Shown here in pieces: positions 33,504 to 46,071 of a stretch of DNA of 64,000 nucleotides. The notes beneath the pieces were generated by a model that was not told the origin of the DNA, ran no database searches, and worked only from the letters and a program-made list of their open reading frames with translations. Position numbers and translations under genes: made by a program. The stretch's first letter is position 1. Every line of letters starts with the position of its first letter. Source of the stretch: Hyphodiscus hymeniophilus (taxonomy: Eukaryota > Ascomycota > Leotiomycetes > Helotiales > Hyphodiscaceae); NCBI GenBank assembly GCA_016508695.1, contig VNKQ01000005.1:682001-746000 (forward strand), written 5' to 3'.

Positions 33504-35525
33504 CTAAAAATTCACGCTGGGCTGAACGCCGCGAGTCATTCGGCTTAGACTCAGTGTCCTCCGCGGACTCTTCGCATCCGTGCCATTAACGCCCCCAAAG
33601 ATCTCGTCTGAGAACATGCCACGCTCTTCCATGGGTGTTTGGAAAACATCCTGCACATAGCGGCCCTCGTCATCGCTACTGTCATCTTGCTCGAAGGACG
33701 AGAACTGGTTTCCGTCCCCAGCTTTGAGGGGGCGTGCTAGCATGTTGGAGCCGGGTGTTTGGCAGGACGCGGCCCCTCCTGATCCTAAAACTTGGAGTTG
33801 CTGTTGCAGGCTCTGGACCGTGGCTTCTAGGTCTTGTCGCGCGGCCTGCTCGGCGAGAATCATGTTCGTGAGGACCGTGTAGTGCTCGCCTGTCAGATGG
33901 GCATCTTTGGACATGGTTGGGGAGCTTGAGGGCACGCCACGGATTGTGGTGGAGGTTGAGAGCGGACGGACCGCCTGAGATGGGTTCACTGTAGTTTGCT
34001 CATCTGAATTGAGAGGTTGAAAGAAGTTGTCGAAGGAGGGATGATACGAATTCTGTGTCGAGATTGTGGATGGTCGACTACTACCATAAGATGAAGACCG
34101 CTTCTGGCTTCCAGGGGGTTTCCTGCTGGAGGATGCAACTCCCTATATCGTGGTTGAGTGGGGAGAATGATCTCCGATTCGTCTGTTCTCGGTCGTTTCG
34201 TCGATGCACTGCGTTCTCTTCGTAGGTTTTTCTTCGGTGGTTCTTGAAAGATAACCGCTTCTCTTGCTGTCCTGTGGTACAACTGATATATGGCCTTTTC
34301 CATCTGAACCATGCGGTCTTCCACCCTTTGGACCCGGGTTTCGAGACTTGCTGCCTGAGTGATCTTCATTCCAGCCATCTCACCCATTGGCCCAAAATTG
34401 AAAGGTTGAGGTTGCTCTTGAGGCACTTCTTGCGGCATTTGTGGCAGGTCCAATTGAATTGGCTCCTCCGCATCCGCCTTATTTGAAGACATTGGTGAGA
34501 GTAAACCTGGATCATAGCTTTCTCGCCAATACTTGATTTCATCACTGCGTCTCCTGATGGTGATATTGGCAGTTCCAAAGTCTCTGAGCTCGCCGAGACT
34601 TCTCGACCTCCGATTCGGATGGCTACCGCTAGTAACTGCGATGCCAACAGCCGCATTGGCATCTACGTCACTGATCAACTTGCTGTCTCTACCATGCGTA
34701 CTTGCAGGCCTCGGCGAGAGACCCGTCCAGTCGCCATAGCCCCGAGATTTGTTCGGAGCCCACAACCTGCTCGGAGTTGTAGCTCTGCGTGGCCTTATCT
34801 GCCCATCAGCTTGTATAGATTCCCGATTTGTACCTTCTTCCAAGGGAAAGTCCTCCAGGGCATTTGAGTGAGAGCGCAAAGCTATGTTAAACTCGTTGAT
34901 GGGTAGTGAAGCAGAACGTTTCTGTGGAGGGGATAGGTCTTTGGGATTTCGAGTCAAAGCAGACGGATCCTGTTATTATCAGCCATGTCCACATTAGGAT
35001 TTGATAATCAGAACTCACACTACGGTGTTGGCCAGCTTTAGAGCCACCGGGGCCCTGTATTGTAGTATTGAATGACGAGCTATCCTTTCTCTTCTTTGCC
35101 CCAAAAAGCCTCCTAAATACGGCGCTGAGAGATGACTTCTTTCGATGAGGCTTTCCATTACTGAGACTGGAGGGGCTGCTCGCCATGGTGTTCCGCAGAG
35201 CACTTGGCTGGTCCATTGGAGGAGGCGGTGGGTCATACGCTGGCTGAGGAGGTAGGCTAGCCCTTGATGAATCCCCAGTTCCGTTCGAGGTAGCGCATTC
35301 TGGCTGAAAATCGTGTACAGAGCCGGTGGCGGATTTCAATGAGAACGGTCTCTCCATGCTATCCTTTGGTAGCGGAGTCGCTATACCGGTCCCTGGCTCC
35401 CGGATTGGAAACTCATCGTCATCTACAATGATTGGGGCAGAGATCCTGCCTCGAATGGAGCCCCCAGTATTGGTACGAACAGGCGCGTCGCTCTTCCATA
35501 TCCCAGCTCCCCGGAATTTGCTCAT
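33504..35525 (-). CDS. Conserved fungal protein with C-terminal coiled coil, frame broken by one base
   Basis: Exon 1 (35019-35525) and exon 2 (33504-34969) encode a largely disordered, Ser/Pro/Arg-rich protein of about 657 residues. It starts MSKFRGAGIWKSDAPVRTNTGG and after the intron continues DPSALTRNPKDLSPPQKRSASLP. A short helix near LETRVQRVEDRMVQMEKAIYQ and a later one near NMILAEQAARQDLEATVQSL look like coiled coils. Near 34114-34118 (GGGGG on plus) the frame breaks: the part ending HPPAGNP and the part starting PGSQKRSSSYG need one extra base to join, and 1466+1 bases is then a whole number of codons. Function unknown; I have a general impression that similar proteins exist in related fungi. 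Confidence 0.7.
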
Positions 35526-37237
35526 TCTGCTTCCGGCTCTGCCAGCACGTTCTTATCCAGCAAAATTCACAGACGGGCCGTGGAACAGTTTGAAAAGGAC
35601 GGGCATACGCTGACTAGGCGATCTCTCAGCATACTCGCAGATTTATTGGCGTGAGCGATAGGGGGGAGAAAGGCAGAGCCAATATGTGAGTTATCTGGTG
35701 GCCATATCGTTGTAGTAGCGTTGTCATTTCCAGGTCCATGAATCAAGTAAGTTCCTCTGCGTGTGCGTGGGCGCATCAGGGTCATATATTTCCAGGAGCC
35801 CGTCACCCTTTGACATGGGATTACCCATGAAACCGGGCAAGGCATGATAGCAGAGAAGACATGGGTCAAAATAGATGTGAAGAGGGACGTGAGCCGATTC
35901 GAAAGAAAGAGTGGCCATTGTAGGGGAGCTCTTATCCCTGCTGAGCCGCATTGAGAATTTGAAAACGATATCGCGGACCACTTTACCCCACGGACACCTA
36001 GCCTTTCCACAAATGAGACGACATCCCAAACTGGATTACAGGCCGCCGTTAACGCAAGCCCCATTCCTCGAACGGCATCAATAGATTGTGAAGAAAAACA
36101 CTTCCTCCAAACCCGGGAGCAGCTGGAGGCGGACATCCAATTGCATGTGCTGATTGATTGTTGATGGTTTTTCATTATCGTTTCGGACGAGGGAGCCCGG
36201 TTAGAGATCTTCCGCCTCCCTGAAAGCCGCCCCAGGTCAACGAATTTAATGGCAGATGCCGTAGAATGATTTTGTATGGGGCCATGCGCATCTCGGGTAA
36301 AGACCCGGCTCCCGAGTAAGGTTGTATTCCCTTAAGACCCATCACGGCCGAAGGCTTCAAAGGCGGATCATTTGCTCACATTTCTTTCAATGTGGTACGC
36401 GCTTGATTACAAGCTGCAGACGCTGGCGCTAAAATGGTCGCCCAGCGTGTGGATTGCATAGGATACGAGCGAGGACTAAAGTCTGAAAAACGGAGTGGCC
36501 AAGTCGGAAAGAGGGACTGGGTCCATTTGATATCTCCTGTGCAGCTGCATATGCAGCGTCTGAGGGCACAAAGAAGATTATGAGCGGGGTTGTCGCAAAT
36601 ACTCGGAGGCATGAAACACCTTGAGGTGGTAATAGGAGTCGGTGAAGTGTACAAATGTAGAGCACCGTGCACCTTCCAACAACCCACCTCGCCCTCAATC
36701 TCTCGCAGAAAGAGCCCACCGAGCCACCGAGCACAAAGTTACTCCTGTCTGTGACGGTCTAGATGTCTTGAACTAGCAGAAAGGTTGTAATATCAACGAC
36801 CTGATTCGAGCCCCGTTCAGCCTGCTTTTACCAGGAAGTTGCATGAAATTGAGATTCATGGATGTGATTCGTTGACCGTTATACTTGATATGTGATATCG
36901 AATCAGGCACTATCAATTTATGTTGCCCCCCCCTCTTTCTTGTCCCTCCTTTCATAACGAAATCCACAAGACCGCGTTATCGATTGATGTGCGCCGTTAG
37001 ATGAAACGCCTAGGATTCCGCGTTCGTGATTCGGCCGACGCACGCACGATTGACGAACCCCTCCCATGCAGGACCCCTGGTTCGCCTCTCGCGTTGACAG
37101 CGGTGATGATTTCGACCCTGAACTTCTGGACTCATGGAGGCGAACCTTCGACGCAGCAAAAGTAACAGGCATACTATAATAATACACCGTGGATGCCCCT
37201 CCAGAAGAACATTCTCCTGCCAGGATCATCAAAATCG
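35526..37237. other. Intergenic, nothing convincing
   Basis: 1.7 kb holding the promoter of the unknown coiled-coil gene and the 3' side of Hcs1. A minus-strand ORF at 35567-36175 (202 codons) overlaps the likely promoter, has no domain and no splice support, and is not called. Confidence 0.4.
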
Positions 37238-39767
37238 TCAGGCATGCAATGATGCTACATCAAAATAGCGCAAATCGCTAAACTCTTCCATGTGGGATAT
37301 CCACTGCTTCAAGAATTTGCTTCCTCTGCAGCGGTTACACAGTGGTCGTTAGCAGAATGTGTCATTTTCTAGGGAAAGAACACATATTTGTTGTGGTTTG
37401 ACTCACCTCGCAACTGTTTCGGAATCCCCAATGATGGTTAAGGAACGCCGAGGCCGTGTCATAGCGACTGTTTCTGTATTAGGTGGTTTTCGGCGTATTT
37501 ATTGGAGAGGTCTTACCGTTCAGTCGACGCTTTTCCCCAAGGAAACCAACTTCACGTTCTGGATTGCTTCTGACAAGGCTCACTATAATCGCTTCTTTCT
37601 CTCGTCCTTGAAATCCATCTACACTTCCGAGTTCGATGCCTGGGAAAGCTTCTTTCATGGATCGGGACATTAGGGCCAGCTGTTCTCGTTTTCAGTGCAA
37701 GCCACATATTAGACTTTTGAGTTCACTCGATACAGTGAAAAGAAGGTGGGATGAACATTCAAGGATGATACGTCTTACCTGAGCGTTGTAAGGAGTAATC
37801 ACTGCAATATCTTCAGGCTTCACTCCTGCGTCGACCAGATTCTGAACGTGATGCCTCACAAGAGCAGCTTCCATCTCGTTACTCTTACTTTCCCCCATCA
37901 TTCCTTTGCCGCCTTTCTTGGCAACTTCTTCCTCTTCGCTCTTTTCTGGAAAATCTCCACCTTGCGTGTCGTAGAAAATTAAAGGCTCCATAGTATCTTC
38001 AGTCTCCTCAACCTCATATGGGAGGTCCTTAAGAAGACGATCCTTGACTCCCTCAGCAGCCACAAGTTTGGATTCGTAAAGTTCATCAGATGGAAATCTC
38101 ATGATCTTCTCGTGCATTCGATACTGCGTAGTCTGAACGCCAAGAAGTCAGCGCAAAATGGAGAGGATATCGGACGATGGACTTCTTTCAAACCATGCAG
38201 CACGCGTTATCATGCTCGAAACTGCAAGAATAGAGACTCCGTTTTGGAAATCACATACCAGCATTCTCTTGATCGCGGGTCCATGAAGAGCAAGTAGCCT
38301 ATCAAATAATGTCTTCTCAAGAGTTATCCCCTTGATGATACCATCGGCGTCCTTCTCCTTGTCCTTAGATATCCTCTTCATCTTTGAATTCAGACTCTTG
38401 ATCGTAGGCGGTAGTTGCAAGTGATCGCCCGCAAGAACGACCTTCTTCGCGCTCAACAAAGGAACCCAACACTGAGCTTCCAACGCCTGACTCGCCTCAT
38501 CAATGATCACAACATCGAACTTTTCATCCTTCAGTTGGAATCCACCGGCCCCATGCAGCGTTGCCAGTACAACCTTACTCTGCCCAACTAAAGTAGTAAC
38601 GCACTTCTTCTCCCGCTCTCTGAATTCCTTCCGAAGTTCCCTCAGATCGCCATAGATAGCTTTGCGTTCCTTTCCACTCTTCGTCTTGCGAATCGAAGCT
38701 TGTTTCGTATCCATTTCCTTGCGCACATCTTTTACAATAGCGGCTGCATCTGAGGTCTGCGTCAGGATGTCAAGAGAATGGTTGAGCACTGAGGGGAGAA
38801 GCCGGGCAGGGTGTCCAAGACGCATGATAGGGATTTTGTGCGGGGCAAGTCGTTCGACGATGTTGTCTACGGAAATATTCGAAGGGCCACAGACCAGAAC
38901 TCTAAGATTGGCTTTGAGCATTTGGAGGATAATCTCAATCAATGTATGAGTTTTGCCAGTCTATCTCCAAGTCAGACATTGTAGCAGTAAGAGGGAAGAA
39001 GACGTACACCTGGAGGTCCATGGATGAGAGCTACCTCCTTCGAATCCAATGCAAAACGAATACCATCCTTCTGACTCTCGTTCAGACTGGGATCAATCCA
39101 TTCCAGCTTGATCTCCTTCTCCAAATCCGTAGCCACAGGACTTGGACTCGTAAGACCAAACAGGACTCTTATAAAGCCCGAGTACTCGTCATCTTTCATC
39201 TTGAGCAGTCTATTCATCGTCTGATTCATCCTAACCACGGATCAGCAACTTCCTCCAACCACAATTTTAATAGTGAAAGAGAGAGGCAAACCGTTTATAA
39301 GTAACGTCATTTGCCAGCTTCACCACCCACAGTCTCCTGGCGCCAACGACCTCATCGTCCTCCCCATCAAGAGCAATCCAAACAGCCGCTCTCCCTACCC
39401 TCGTAACGACGCCTCTACTCCCCTTCGCCTCCAACTCTCTCACTTCCCTCTTCTTCGCGCTCCCAGCAGGCTGCTCGGCCACTACCACGATATCCCCCGT
39501 CCTGATCCCGTGCTCGGGCAGATCTCCATCGGTACTCGCTGTAGCGGAGTCCGGGGCCAGCTCTACCACCGTCTTCCCGCCTAGGCCGGTGCGTTGGGAC
39601 GAGAGGGAGAGATTGGTGATTGCGACTCCTGCGCGTTGCAGGGAGGTGGGCGAGGTGTTGGAGATCAAGGACGAGGTCTCGCTGAGCTCGGATTGGAGCT
39701 CCGCTTCTAGGAGAGAGAGCTGAGTTGTGGCGAAGGAGGGAATGTTTACTGCGTTTTTGGGAGCCAT
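37238..39767 (-). CDS. HCS1: DNA helicase A (Hcs1/IGHMBP2-like), SF1B
   Basis: Seven exons (39292-39767, 39008-39230, 38259-38960, 37779-38132, 37517-37679, 37407-37467, 37238-37325) join in phase to 688 residues. An intron splits the Walker A motif GPPG|TGKTHTL. Further UPF1-like motifs are CGPSNISVDNI (Ia), IIDEASQALE (II), LAGDHLQLPPT (III), TTQYRMHEKI (IV), GSVDGFQGREKEAIIVSLVRSN (V) and NVAMTRPRRSL (VI). An N-terminal OB-like region with TGDIVVV precedes the RecA core. In yeast Hcs1 co-purifies with DNA polymerase alpha; the human relative IGHMBP2 also works on RNA. Length is typical. Intron 1 uses an unusual GTTTGC donor. Confidence 0.92.
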
Positions 39768-40224
39768 GGTGTCAGAGATGGTTTGGTGTTGTTTTTGGTC
39801 ATGTGTTCATTGGGAGGTTGAAGAAATGTTGTGTGTTCACAGACAACATTTTGTCCACAGACAGGCGCCTTGTTTGATATCTAGTCACAAAAACGTAGTG
39901 GCATTCGGGAGTTTGGTGAATTTACGAGCATTTCAGAAACAATGCAAACTTATGAACAGTCAATATATATAGATATGGCTTACATTATCAATGGATTTTT
40001 ATTCATGGTCAAGATCCGTCTTTGAGTACGACCCAAGTTATTGTCTCACCAGATACCTTCCCTCACAGCCTTCTTTTCGCATTTCCTTCTTTTGCGATGG
40101 CCTTCTCTTTCCCACGGTGGCCGGACTCGGGCTATGTCCAGAATGTAGCCACCAGATTCTCTCACCACAGAATGGCTTTTTATGTGCGTCCTTATCATAC
40201 ACACCTCCAAGTTCCACCTGTCTT
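39768..40224. other. Hcs1 promoter side, intergenic
   Basis: 457 bases between the Hcs1 start and the 3' end of the DUF202 gene. AT-rich near 39,960 (atatatagatatgg). No gene. Confidence 0.4.
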
Positions 40225-41219
40225 CTACTTCTCAAAAGCCCCGGGCTCAACCACAATAACAATCACCAAACTGGTAACCATCAACGCGAAGGCAACCAAC
40301 GCAACTAGGGCAATGCTTCCTCTACTGGCCGGGAACTTCCCTCGTATGATCCAATGCTGGCCCTCAAAGTATCTATGAAAGCCCACGCCCAGAATCAAGA
40401 TGCTGATCCCCAGGAACGTCGCGCCAAGCGGTTTACCCATCTGCCTCAGATGTTTGTAAGGGTCGCCCGCGCCGGCTTGTGCTGCTGTTGTATTGAGACG
40501 AAACCTGTTGAACCGCTTCTCAGCATGGATCCCGAGCAAAGAGGGAAGAACTTGGAAGGGGCCAAGGGGATAGCACATACAGCTGCGTGATAGCAATGCC
40601 AATACTAGCAAATGCCAACGACGTCCTCAACCAGGCCAGGAACGTCCTCTCTATATCCGTCAGCACTCCAACCCTCGAAATCCGGACCAGGACACAAACC
40701 AAGCGCCAAATGATCTCTCGCAACGCTCCCCTTGTTCTCGAGCTCAATGCTCCCATACTCACTCAAAAACCTCGCCCACCAAGACTCAAGCTCGCCGCCA
40801 CCCGTTTCCTCATTCTCCGCCTCCACTTCCTGCGTCCTCCTCGCCCTCGCCCTCCCAGTCCCATTCCCCGTCTCCTTCGGCGCGGCATTCGTGGACTGGT
40901 AATTCATACCCTGCGCGCTCCGCCGGAAGATACTTGTCTCCTCGTCCGCACTACTCTCCACCTCCTCCCCCGCTCTCCTGTTCCCATTCGCGTTGTCGCT
41001 CCGTCGAGGCGGCGGCTCGTTCTCGTCCGAAGAATCCATGGCCACTTTCCTCTGCCGCGCGCCTTCCAGTATACTATGTACCCTATCCCTCGGCGAGTGG
41101 GCGATTCGAGTCGGTGCGCGACGGGGCTGCGATGTGTTGGGGGTTTGCGACGGAGCTGCTTGCTGAGGGGTTGTGGGTTGGGATGGTGGAGGATTGCGGC
41201 TGGGAGAAGAAGAGGACAT
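40225..41219 (-). CDS. DUF202 (YidH-like) three-helix membrane protein
   Basis: Exons 40700-41219, 40581-40650 and 40225-40504 join to 289 residues. The N-terminal ~150 residues are Ser/Pro/Arg-rich and disordered. The C-terminal DUF202 domain is clear: ARDHLALERTFLAWLRTSLAF with its conserved ERTFLAWLRT, then ITQLFRLN and two further membrane segments (GATFLGISILILGVGFHRYF and ALVALVAFALMVTSLVIVIVV). This domain is also found in Vtc1 of the vacuolar polyphosphate polymerase, but here it is a stand-alone version. Function is not known. Both introns interrupt the domain; the first has a GTTTGT donor. Confidence 0.85.
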
Positions 41220-42416
41220 TTTCTTCGGGCTTGCCAGGGATAAGGTCGGATGTCGAATGGGACAGTATCTGGAATTTGCAAGGATTGTTTCGCGGTGGAG
41301 GTTCTCGGAGGCTTCTTTCTTAGAGGATTCTGCATGCAGGAAGCTCGCAATATGACTATTGCAAGACGTGATTCCGTGGCTGCGGGCCGCATGCGGGGAA
41401 CTCGAGTGTGGGGTGTTTGACGTACACTGAAATCCTGCATAATTTCGAAAGGGGGTTTCTATCCATTCAATTCCATTCAGCGTATTCCTGTGCATTTATG
41501 TCATGAGCATGTGTGCGTTCATTTGAATGATCTAATTGAAACGTCGGTATAATGGCTTGTCATTTGGTCAGAAATCGTCATTCAATGGTCTCATTTCATC
41601 ACATGTACTTTCTCGACGACCTTCAACTTATGTACACGACTTTAAGTGAACAGAAGTGGATTCAAATCGCCGTGCTCATAAAGCAAATCAAGAGGGAACA
41701 AGGAGGAGAACTATACGTTTCTGTACACGATTTCGGATGAATAGATAGTCATGATGGGTGCAACAGATCAAACGTCTTTCCTTTCCTGTCCAATAGACTA
41801 CCACACTGAAACAGAACTTGAAGCTCTATACTCCGCAGGCCAGCCACAAGCATATCCATGTTGGTTATTGGTGGAAGTCGTCGCCTGACGGAGAGGGAGG
41901 CTGGAACGATACCATAGACATGCAAAGGCGTGCCAGCGGCAGATGATAGGCCGTAGGAATAGAGTAATCAGCAAAGAGGTACCACCAGGACAGCCTCCTC
42001 CAATGACATGCATGATGTAGAGCGCGAAATTGCCCAGCTAACCAAGGTATATCGATCGAAGGAATCCGGCCCCTCCATTGACAGAACGTTCATCCGCTTC
42101 GGACACCACTCAACCTCTGGCGCACCGTATCTATCCACAGACTTGGAGTAGCTTGCCATGCGTGGAGCAAAGCACAACAAAAAACATTAACGACATGAAT
42201 ACAAAGGAGAAGAAAGTCCCGAAGAAGCTGAAACCAGAGGGCAAGTTTTCCACGCATTTCTAGACGCAGTTGAAGGTTGGACTTGGTGGGAGAACACAGG
42301 CCAGCAGTCAAGAAGAAGCAGCAGTCATGATTGACATGATTCGACACAGATGGAAGGCATGAGCAGTCGGTCTATGTCCCATAGAAATGCCCACGGAATC
42401 GTGACTCTTAGGAGCT
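41220..42416. other. Intergenic, nothing supported
   Basis: 1.2 kb between the DUF202 gene start and the SUN-family gene end. No ORF with coding character, no repeat. Confidence 0.45.
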
Positions 42417-43891
42417 TTAATAGAAGTCGAACAGAGCGCTGCCACCTTTAGGGAAAGACACCTATACTTTTCTTAGCAGCGAAGACTTCATTAGAGGATG
42501 TGTAAACTTACCGTGCAACCGTTTGCCATCACATTGCCGTTACTATAGTATACACCGTCCGTATATGAACAGTCACCAATGAGGTTATCACCAGTGATCT
42601 TAATGTTGTAGTCCATAGTTCCATCCATGTTGCTTGGGTGATTTGGGAACATAGAGATGAATGTAACGCCACCAGCTCCAACACCAACACCAATGTTTCC
42701 GGGTGCGTAGTTACCGAGGTTGCTTCCAGGTACATTCCAGCAGCAAGCGTCGGAGACATCAGCTCCGGCAGGATTGATGTAGTATTGCGCCGTTGTGGCA
42801 GAACCCTCCCAGGTGTAGTAGTCGGCTGAGACCGGGTTCGTCAACTCATACGTCTGTCCAGGCTGAGTGTCGAGGGGAACATTTTCAGACTCGAGGCCTG
42901 GGTAATCAGTACGGCAGATAGCAACATTCTTGCTGAGGCTGTTCTTGACCTCGACACCTCCGGCACCAGCGCCACAAAGTTGAGACTCGCCCGCTCTCGT
43001 GAGCTCGAGAAGGCCGTTGCTGTTGCAGTAGATACCTCCGATAGACTGGCCTGTGCTTCCTTGGGCCAATGGCCATTGAACTTTTTGGTAGCCAGGTGGG
43101 CACGCGTAAGAGCAGAACGATCCCGGACTGCAGCCTTGTCCCGAAGGGGCAGTAGAGAGTCCGACTATGGGAGTGTTTGAAGAAAGGTCCCCCGAGAAGT
43201 CAGAAGGGATTTGAATACCAGTCCATCCAGAGAATCCAAGCCAGTCAACAGAAATAGGGCCGTATTCAGATGGGAATTCGCTACACTTGAGAGTACCGCT
43301 GGGAAAGTCGGGCCAATTGCCAACGCTGGACGAGCTGCTTGAGGACGACGAAGAAGAGGAAGACTCAGAGGAAGAAGACTCAGAGCTCGAAGAGGAAGAC
43401 TCAGAGCTCGAGGCGGGCGTAGGAGTAGGAGTGGATGAGGTTGTAGGTGCTGCGGTTGGGGTCGGGCTTGGGGTTGAGGTTGACTCTTCAGAGGTTGTGG
43501 TGCTGCTGCTCGATGCCTTCGCCTTCTGGAAGAATTCGGCGGCGGAGACCACACTGGACGAAGTTGTTGGAGTAGGGGTCGAGGTTGGAGTAGCAGTGGA
43601 AGAGGTCGTAGGCGCTGCAGAGGTCGTGGTAGGAGCTACAGAGGAAGAAGTATCACCAATCAAGACGTATTTGCCATCTTTGAGTCCCTTTTCAACGTCA
43701 TTGTACGGGATGTCCACGCCATTGAGTTCAAAGACGGTGGTAACTGGGCCAGGGACCGTCGTGGTAACAGCAGCGACATCGCGGCCCTCAACTGGGGAGC
43801 CGTGTCGGGCAGGATGGCGATGGAGGTGGTTGTGTTGTTGAGCGGCCACGACCGTAACCGCGCCGAGAAGCGCGACTTGGGTGAACTTCAT
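42417..43891 (-). CDS. SUN-family secreted cell-wall protein
   Basis: Exon 1 (42512-43891) and a 45-base last exon (42417-42461) encode 474 residues. A signal peptide (MKFTQVALLGAVTVVAA) is followed by a short HxHxHP segment, then a long Ser/Thr/Pro-rich linker (about 80-195) and the C-terminal SUN domain with its Cys pattern (SFCSYACPPGYQKVQWP, CRTDYPGL, DACCWNVPG). The terminal exon adds VSFPKGGSALFDFY, the usual end of the family. SUN (Sim1/Uth1/Nca3/Sun4) proteins are secreted or wall-bound, act in septation and wall remodelling, and are classed as GH132. The exon boundary near the end would be missed by a single-ORF call, which would end SLHIL. Confidence 0.92.
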
Positions 43892-45572
43892 CGTGAAGAA
43901 GTGTATTCGTGAAGTATGAATAGACTAAAAGAGTGCGCAGAGCCTCTCAAAGACTCCTCGACGAGTGATCTCGGGGTATGTTCAACGAAAGTGATTGCAA
44001 AGCCGGAAAGTTCGTCACGGTCGGAAACTGGAATCACGAACGTTAGCATCCTTCATCAAACAGAGCGCCGATCCTGAGCTTCATATTTATCCCTCCGCGC
44101 AATTGGGTCTACTCGAGCGTGTGATGTTGCGAGGATATTGGGAGACATACGTTTGGCGGTCTACTAGACGTTCCCTCGTAACTTTGTCACTTTCGATTCT
44201 ATGAAGGTTGCAGTTCGCAGGTAATTTGATTTAGGTTGTCTGTTTCGTTTCGATTGTCGCAGGTTCAGGTACGTCGCTGTTCCAAATGAATGTGATAGAG
44301 AGCCTTGACTCTCTTAGTTGGGAGGGAATGCTTGAAGGAAAGGAAGATCGTGAAAATTGAGATTCGTGGTAAGAGACAGTAGAGGTGGTGGGTTTCACCA
44401 GGTCCACGGAGAAGAAAGGGATGGGGCGGGTAGGGGAAAAGGCGCTAGTGACATTAGGAGAGATCAAGGAAGCGAGCAGTGTGGTTACTTCGTAGGGGGG
44501 GTATGGCAATAATACAATACCAAAAACAATACAGTAATTGCACAGTCCTGATGACTCCTTACAGTCAAGAGACGGCGAGGGCCTGAGGAGTCCATTCATT
44601 GAAGCTGTCTAATATGTCTGAGCCTTCACCACACATGCGCCATTCTTTGAGCACAAAGTAGACGAACGACGGTTGTACAGTAAGTAACGACCGCGTATTC
44701 ACAGCACAGTCAAGCAGCCATGGCGAGATCTACCAGATCACAGCCGGAGATGAGGGCGTTAATGCTAACCAGTTCTGTCAGCTGTGATTTGAGGTGTTTA
44801 TACAATGACAACTACCTCATCGGGGTTTCTCCCATTAAGCATGGAACTTATCCCAGGACTCCAGTCTGCGCCGCCAATCTAGAAACGTCGACCAGTGCCC
44901 CTTTTGGGCTGAGCGTCAATCTCTGGCAGATGAGAGGGCACGCACCCAACGTAACCACACTCCACTCGAGAAATGAGCCGCTGGAGAAGAAGACGAATCC
45001 ATTCCACCTTCCCCCATCCCTCATCCATTCATGTTCGTCACTTGGGGCTCGTGCAGCTTTTGTTGTCGTTGCCAGTGGCCAGTGGCCAGTCGCCAGTGGT
45101 AGTGAGTGACTGTATCGTGGTCTGTCTCTCCTCGACCCAAAGCCTGCGGGAAATGGAGCAAAATGAATGGGCGCTTCTCCAGATTACGATGCTGGGTAGA
45201 TAAGGTACATGGATATCATGCCATTGAGCAGTTCAGGTACTCCTTCTTTTCATTCTCCATAAAGGCCAAGTTGTTTCGTTGGAGGGCTTGTTGACTGCAC
45301 AACCTTCGGTGTTGGGTACAGATTCCCAAGAACACCAGACAGACCCAGCAATGCCACTCAATCCTCGGCAAGTAGCGGTTTGTTTACCTCCCTCCACCAC
45401 TCCCCTCACCAGAACCCTCAGCCCTCAGCTCTCCTGACCGGTTCAAGTTCTCATTCTTTTGCACGATTGAAGAAGAAGAAGAAGAAGAAGATGAAGAGAA
45501 ACACAAAACTCAAAGCCAGCAACCAGTACCTCACGCCTGCACAAGTCTGCAGGCGCCGCCCTTCCTTCCTCT
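43892..45572. other. Promoter side of SUN gene, gene-poor
   Basis: 1.7 kb without a supported gene. It contains a small tandem GCCAGTG motif near 45,070-45,100 and a GAA microsatellite at 45469-45490. Confidence 0.4.
45469..45490 (+). repeat. GAA microsatellite
   Basis: Seven tandem GAA units plus one base in noncoding DNA, about 90 bases before the MITE. Confidence 0.85.
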
Positions 45573-45580
45573 CAGGCTCT
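45573..45580. repeat. Target site duplication, left
   Basis: CAGGCTCT immediately outside the left terminal inverted repeat; the identical 8 bases follow the right end. Confidence 0.85.
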
Positions 45581-45633
45581 GGCGAGTGATTCCCCCCCCC
45601 CCTATTTGGATTCCCCCCCCCCCTCTAACTTAA
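45581..45633 (+). repeat. Left terminal inverted repeat
   Basis: Two runs of exactly 11 C at 45592-45602 and 45613-45623 separated by TATTTGGATT. Confidence 0.9.
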
Positions 45634-46071
45634 CTAGGTATCAGTACCATATTGGGTTCGCGTCGTCGTCGTCGTCACTTGAAGTGGAAAGCGGTGTCAA
45701 GGGTACGCGACCTCCATAGTAAATAATCGCGATCTCTATACCCGTAGCATCAGTACTCGTTCTTGACCTCGTCGTCGCTACCTCACCGTCGCTCTCAAAA
45801 TGTCTTCTCCCGATGCCCAAGCTACTACTCCTGCAGCGTCTCCCACTCAAATTGATACTAATCTTGCTACTACGCGTGCGTCTGGGATAGCGTTAGTTAC
45901 ACCCCTTTCCCAAGCCTGGATATTTTCACCTTCAAGTCCGGGTATACGCAATAATTACTTATAGAGATATTGGATATATCCAGGTACCTATAATTAGTAT
46001 AGCGATACACCAAAAATACTAGTACCTGGCAGTATCCAGGTGGCGCATGAAAAATATGGTGTAATACCCTA

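Noticed and set aside
35567..36175. 202-codon minus-strand ORF
   Set aside because: Lies in the promoter side of the next gene with no domain or introns, and a random composition.
40587..41243. 218-codon plus-strand ORF opposite the DUF202 gene
   Set aside because: Antisense of a low-complexity Ser/Pro/Arg region; no domain.
43287..43841. 184-codon plus-strand ORF across the SUN-family gene
   Set aside because: It mirrors the Ser/Thr linker of the SUN protein; Glu/Val-rich composition is an antisense artefact.
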